Below are positions 31,682-34,523 of a stretch of 34,523 nt of DNA, in pieces. The position numbers and the translations under genes were made by a program. Position 1 is the first letter of the stretch. Every line of letters begins with the position of its first letter. Source of the stretch: a candidate division WOR-3 bacterium (GTDB lineage: Bacteria; Hydrothermota; Tepidihabitantia; Tepidihabitantales; Tepidihabitantaceae); contig JBDRUF010000016.1 in assembly GCA_039801245.1 (NCBI GenBank), positions 1 through 34,523 on the forward strand, given 5' to 3'. Under the pieces are notes generated by a model that saw only the letters and a program-made list of their open reading frames with translations, did no database searches and was not told the DNA's origin.

Positions 31682-33289
31682 TTACGCCTTCTTTCGGGTG
31701 TAATCAGGCAAAAGGACAGGTGAAAACACCTTCGTCTCAACCCCCTTTTCTTTTAATAACCTGCGCCATTTTTCCAGGTGATTGAGGGTAAGGTTGAGGT
31801 GATCTGGGCGCTTTTGCGCAGACTCTGCCGCAGCTTTTCCTGCCCGACGACCAAACACAATCGTATCTAAGAGGGAGTTCCCCATCAGTCGGTTCCGTCC
31901 GTGAACCCCGCCCGATGCTTCACCAGCCACGAACAAAAATGGGACATTGGTTGAGCAGAACGGGTCAATGGCAACACCGCCATTCTGGTAATGGAGGGTA
32001 GGGAAAACCAAAATCGGCTCCTTGTCAATTTCAATGCCGAACCGGGCGAACTGCCGCACCATCGCTGGTAGTTCCCGTTTAACCGTTCCTTGTCCACGCA
32101 GGATTTCAATCATCGGGGTGTCAAGCCAGACGCCGTCAACGCCCCCTGGTGTCTTTATCCCGCGGTTTTCTGAGCATTCCCGGATGATTGCGGATGCCAC
32201 CACATCCCTTGTTTCCAACGGAAAGATAAACTGCTCTCCCTGAATGTTCACCAGTTGGGCACCAAGGCTTCTAACCTTTTCTGTGACTAATTGCCCGACA
32301 ATCTGCTGAGGAAAGGCGACACCTGTCGGGTGATACTGCATGGTATCAATGAATGCCAGTCGCGCACCCGCACGGTAGGCAAGAACCAGTCCGTCACCGG
32401 TGGCGCCGTAGTGATTGGAGGTTGGAAAGCCCTGGTAGTGAAGTCTGCCTGAGCCACCAGTGGCGATGATAACATTTTTTGCCTTAACGATGAGATAGCT
32501 GTTCAGGTTGAGATTTAAGAGCACCGCACCAGCCACCTCCCCTTCAGGGGTGGTCAAGAGTTCAACCGCCGGGCAGAACTCCAGGACGATGATTTTGTCC
32601 CGGCTTTTGACCTCATCTCTGAGGGTGCGCATAATTTCTGCACCGGTATAGTCCCGGCAGGTATGCATCCTCTTCCTTGATGTGCCACCACCATGGATGG
32701 TCTTCATTGAGCCGTCTGGGTTTTTGTCAAATATGACACCTAAGTTTTCCAGCCACTGGATTGCCTCTGGGGCATCGGTTACCAGCGCCTCCACCAGTTC
32801 CGGAACATTCTCAAAATGTCCGCCACCTAAAACATCAAGGTAATGGATTGCTGGTGAGTCGTTCTCCTTATCCGCTGCCTGAATTCCGCCCTGTGCCATC
32901 ATCGTGTTGGCATCGCCCAGCCTTAACTTGGTGGCGATGATAACCCTGGCGCCGTGGTCATCAGCGGTCAAAGCCGCGGCACAGCCCGCACCACCACCAC
33001 CGATAACCAGGACATCACAGGTGTAATCGGGTGACTCTAAGGCAAGTTTGTTCGGGTCAAGCGAACTATCCGCCTCCAGGAGCGCGGCGAGCTCTTTGGG
33101 TGTTCTGTCCCCGGCATTAGGTCCAACCCTCAAAGTCGCAAAGGTCTCCGCGCGATAATCGGGATGGAACTGTTTTAAGAGTTTTTCCTTTTCCTCAGGC
33201 TTAAGCCGGGGATAGGTTTCTTTTAAGCGCCGCTCCCTTGTCTCCTTTACCTTTGTTATCAGTTCCTGCAACGGTGATGGGTAACTCAT
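31682..33289 (-). CDS. FrdA/SdhA-type FAD-dependent flavoprotein subunit, non-covalent FAD predicted
   Basis: A 535-aa flavoprotein of the succinate dehydrogenase/fumarate reductase/L-aspartate oxidase superfamily. An extra N-terminal segment of about 90 residues precedes the FAD motif VIGGGGAGCAAA (GGGGAG, 97-102). TSRKRMHTCRDYTG, QYHPTGVAFPQQ, TEKVRSLGAQLVN, FPTLHYQNGGVAID and GEASGGVHGRNRLMGNSL are the expected active-site and FAD loops. At the usual covalent-FAD site the sequence is GDANTMMAQGG: Asn128 stands where FrdA has His44. GAGGAG lies 6 nt before ATG 33289. It presumably pairs with the FrdB-like protein encoded just upstream. Confidence 0.9.
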   Translation of the reverse strand: MSYPSPLQELITKVKETRERRLKETYPRLKPEEKEKLLKQFHPDYRAETFATLRVGPNAGDRTPKELAALLEADSSLDPNKLALESPDYTCDVLVIGGGGAGCAAALTADDHGARVIIATKLRLGDANTMMAQGGIQAADKENDSPAIHYLDVLGGGHFENVPELVEALVTDAPEAIQWLENLGVIFDKNPDGSMKTIHGGGTSRKRMHTCRDYTGAEIMRTLRDEVKSRDKIIVLEFCPAVELLTTPEGEVAGAVLLNLNLNSYLIVKAKNVIIATGGSGRLHYQGFPTSNHYGATGDGLVLAYRAGARLAFIDTMQYHPTGVAFPQQIVGQLVTEKVRSLGAQLVNIQGEQFIFPLETRDVVASAIIRECSENRGIKTPGGVDGVWLDTPMIEILRGQGTVKRELPAMVRQFARFGIEIDKEPILVFPTLHYQNGGVAIDPFCSTNVPFLFVAGEASGGVHGRNRLMGNSLLDTIVFGRRAGKAAAESAQKRPDHLNLTLNHLEKWRRLLKEKGVETKVFSPVLLPDYTRKKA

Positions 33290-33292
33290 TTT

Positions 33293-33976
33293 TTACTCCT
33301 CTGGTTCAATATCCCTTGCTGCATAGCGCTCCTGGAGCTCCTTTTTACTCAGCCCTTTCAGTTCGGCAAGCGCGTGGGCAAATTTACCCTCCCTTATCTC
33401 GGCGATCCGTTTTTGTAGATGTTCGGAACGGGGGGCAAGGTTTCTGCCATAGATGCGCCGGCACAGAAGCGCAGCATGGTGCTTTACCAGTTCTGCCGGG
33501 CAGCGGCTGACGCACAGACCGCACATAATACAGTCAAAGGAGATGTCCGCAACTGCAGGGATGTCCCCGCGGACAATCGCGGAGACATAACCTAACACAT
33601 CAATATCCTGGGGACAGGACTTGGTGCAGGTGTTGCAGCCGTAACAGCGCAACATCTCCGGATAGATTCTTAATACCTCATCAGCCGTTCCTTTGAGTTC
33701 GGAAAGCCGGTATCGGGGGCGATGTGCCGGGAAAAAGGGAATCATCGCCAGTTGCATATCGGGTTCAACCTTGGTCTGGCAGGCAAGGGCAAATTTGAGA
33801 TGATAGTCGCCGGTGGTGCGATATACGGTAGCACAGGCGCCGCAGAACCCACCGCGGCAGCCGACACCGCGGACAAGCCGGTAACCGGCGTATTCCATTG
33901 CCTGGAGGATGGTGAGCGAATCTGGAACCTGGTGGTGCTCACCCATGATGTAGATGTCAATCAGGTTTTCTTTCAT
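33293..33976 (-). CDS. FrdB/SdhB-like iron-sulfur protein
   Basis: A 227-aa electron-transfer subunit. An N-terminal ferredoxin-type [2Fe-2S] domain has C40-RGGF-C45-GA-C48 and C66 (LACQT). Two four-cysteine clusters follow: C111-YG-C-NT-C-TKS-C121-P and C149-IM-C-GL-C-VSR-C159-P. Both can hold [4Fe-4S], whereas classical SdhB has one [3Fe-4S]. ATG 33976 is chosen because AGGAG lies about 8 nt upstream; an in-frame start at 34015 lies deeper in the preceding gene. The start overlaps the end of the dicluster protein gene by 20 nt. It probably carries electrons between the FrdA-like subunit and the dicluster protein. Confidence 0.88.
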   Translation of the reverse strand: MKENLIDIYIMGEHHQVPDSLTILQAMEYAGYRLVRGVGCRGGFCGACATVYRTTGDYHLKFALACQTKVEPDMQLAMIPFFPAHRPRYRLSELKGTADEVLRIYPEMLRCYGCNTCTKSCPQDIDVLGYVSAIVRGDIPAVADISFDCIMCGLCVSRCPAELVKHHAALLCRRIYGRNLAPRSEHLQKRIAEIREGKFAHALAELKGLSKKELQERYAARDIEPEE

Positions 33977-34418
33977 TGCCACTCTCCTCATAGAACTGGT
34001 CAAGATAATAATCATCGGTCGGCTGCAGATGTGCCAAGAGATGCCGCATCTGCTCTATTGACCGATTCTTGACGATAAAGTGTTTGATGGTTGTGTCCAC
34101 CTGCGGACAGGATAGAACACACTGATAACAGCGGTCACAGTCTGTGCCGACCATGGTCTCGAGGGCAAGGCTGGTCCTCTGGGCGGTGCGTTTGAGCCGG
34201 GCGGGTTCCCGGGCTAAAAGCGAGCAGATGTCAATGCAGTTGCCACAGCCGAGGCAGGCGCGAGTGCCGGTCAGTTCCTCTTTAACTTTCAGTGTATGGG
34301 AGGGACCGAATCCGGATGAGAGCAGCCGGCACCTGGGGACAGGCGACTCGGAAATGTCAAGGATGCGCTCAAGGATATTACGGATGGCGGCGATGTCGGT
34401 CTGCTTGGTGTTGGGCAT
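33957..34418 (-). CDS. Dicluster 4Fe-4S protein (HdrC-like)
   Basis: A 153-aa soluble protein with two [4Fe-4S] motifs: C55-LG-C-GN-C-IDI-C65 and C94-DR-C-YQ-C-VLS-C104-P. Spacing and size resemble HdrC/GlpC-type electron carriers, though no cysteine-rich CCG (HdrB) domain is present here. Its ATG lies 5 nt after the etfA stop, and its 3' end overlaps the FrdB-like start, so it sits between ETF and the FrdAB-like pair in one transcript. That fits a wire between ETF and the Frd-like unit, by inference. Confidence 0.83.
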   Translation of the reverse strand: MPNTKQTDIAAIRNILERILDISESPVPRCRLLSSGFGPSHTLKVKEELTGTRACLGCGNCIDICSLLAREPARLKRTAQRTSLALETMVGTDCDRCYQCVLSCPQVDTTIKHFIVKNRSIEQMRHLLAHLQPTDDYYLDQFYEESGNERKPD

Positions 34419-34423
34419 CGGGC

Positions 34424-34523
34424 TTAACCCTGCTTTGCCTTCCTAAACTCCTCGGTGAGAAGCGGCACAACCTGAAACAGGTCGCCAACAATCCCGTAAT
34501 CGGCAACCTTGAAGATGTTTGCC
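34424..34523 (-). CDS. etfA: Electron transfer flavoprotein alpha subunit, C-terminal end only
   Basis: The last 32 codons before TAA (34426-34424) read [20 protein letters not shown], then [12 protein letters not shown]. '[19 protein letters not shown]' is the characteristic EtfA C-terminus. The rest of the gene runs off the window edge; etfB is expected upstream but cannot be seen. It heads the redox cluster and accepts electrons from acyl-CoA dehydrogenases. Confidence 0.92.
   Translation of the reverse strand, partial: ANIFKVADYGIVGDLFQVVPLLTEEFRKAKQG

Overview
The window looks like a chromosomal piece of an uncultured, diderm, FCB-like bacterium. WOR-3/Stahlbacteria-type candidate phyla are my best guess, by inference only. 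The reasons are secreted proteins with C-terminal 'NPF...GVYxxxL' sorting/FlgD-like modules, a YVTN and a kelch-like propeller, a CRTAC1-type FG-GAP/ASPIC protein, an LptD-like outer-membrane protein, and tightly packed operons with consensus -35/-10 boxes. No rRNA, tRNA, CRISPR array, integrase or insertion-sequence transposase is visible.

Layout. (1) 1-4632: type III restriction-modification (5'-truncated mod, then res). The specificity region of mod is far more AT-rich than its flanks. (2) 4633-5606: a non-coding gap, a DUF6506-like gene and a small GIY-YIG gene. (3) 5611-17004: a surface/secretion block. On the minus strand are a CRTAC1-like protein and a kelch-to-YVTN operon, with an orphan ASPIC tail beyond it. 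On the plus strand, divergently, are an M6 metalloprotease and a 964-aa protein with about eleven 26-residue repeats followed by HEAT-like repeats. (4) 17005-24316, plus strand: a MITE-like gap, a 26-aa membrane peptide overlapping a gene of unknown function, then HD hydrolase, MBL-fold hydrolase, mutL, miaA, metK and ahcY. The last two produce SAM and recycle SAH. (5) 24317-25148: an intergenic hairpin, a strong promoter and a lipoprotein. (6) 25149-34523, minus strand: one close-packed run reading etfA (partial), a dicluster Fe-S protein, a FrdB-like Fe-S protein, a FrdA-like flavoprotein, an acyl-CoA dehydrogenase, PBP1A, an endonuclease III-like protein, LptD-like and maf.

The most striking observation is at the start of the kelch gene. 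A near-perfect promoter (TTGACA-16-TATAAT), a stem-loop and a good Shine-Dalgarno site lead to an ATG followed directly by a pentanucleotide tract (CTCTT x4 plus CTCT on the plus strand). With the present copy number the ATG frame stops after 19 codons. Losing one 5-bp unit joins that ATG to an excellent signal peptide and the 400+ residue kelch protein. This is the arrangement of a phase-variable (slipped-strand) surface protein, like the CTCTT tracts in Neisseria opa signal-peptide regions, here apparently OFF. The YVTN gene lies 22 bp downstream in the same operon and could be affected by polarity.

Other unusual points are an endonuclease III whose fourth Fe-S cysteine position is a TGA stop, a FrdA-like flavoprotein with Asn in place of the FAD-linking His inside an ETF/ACAD/Fe-S operon, an orphan 27-codon ASPIC tail, and predicted leaderless or near-leaderless transcripts.
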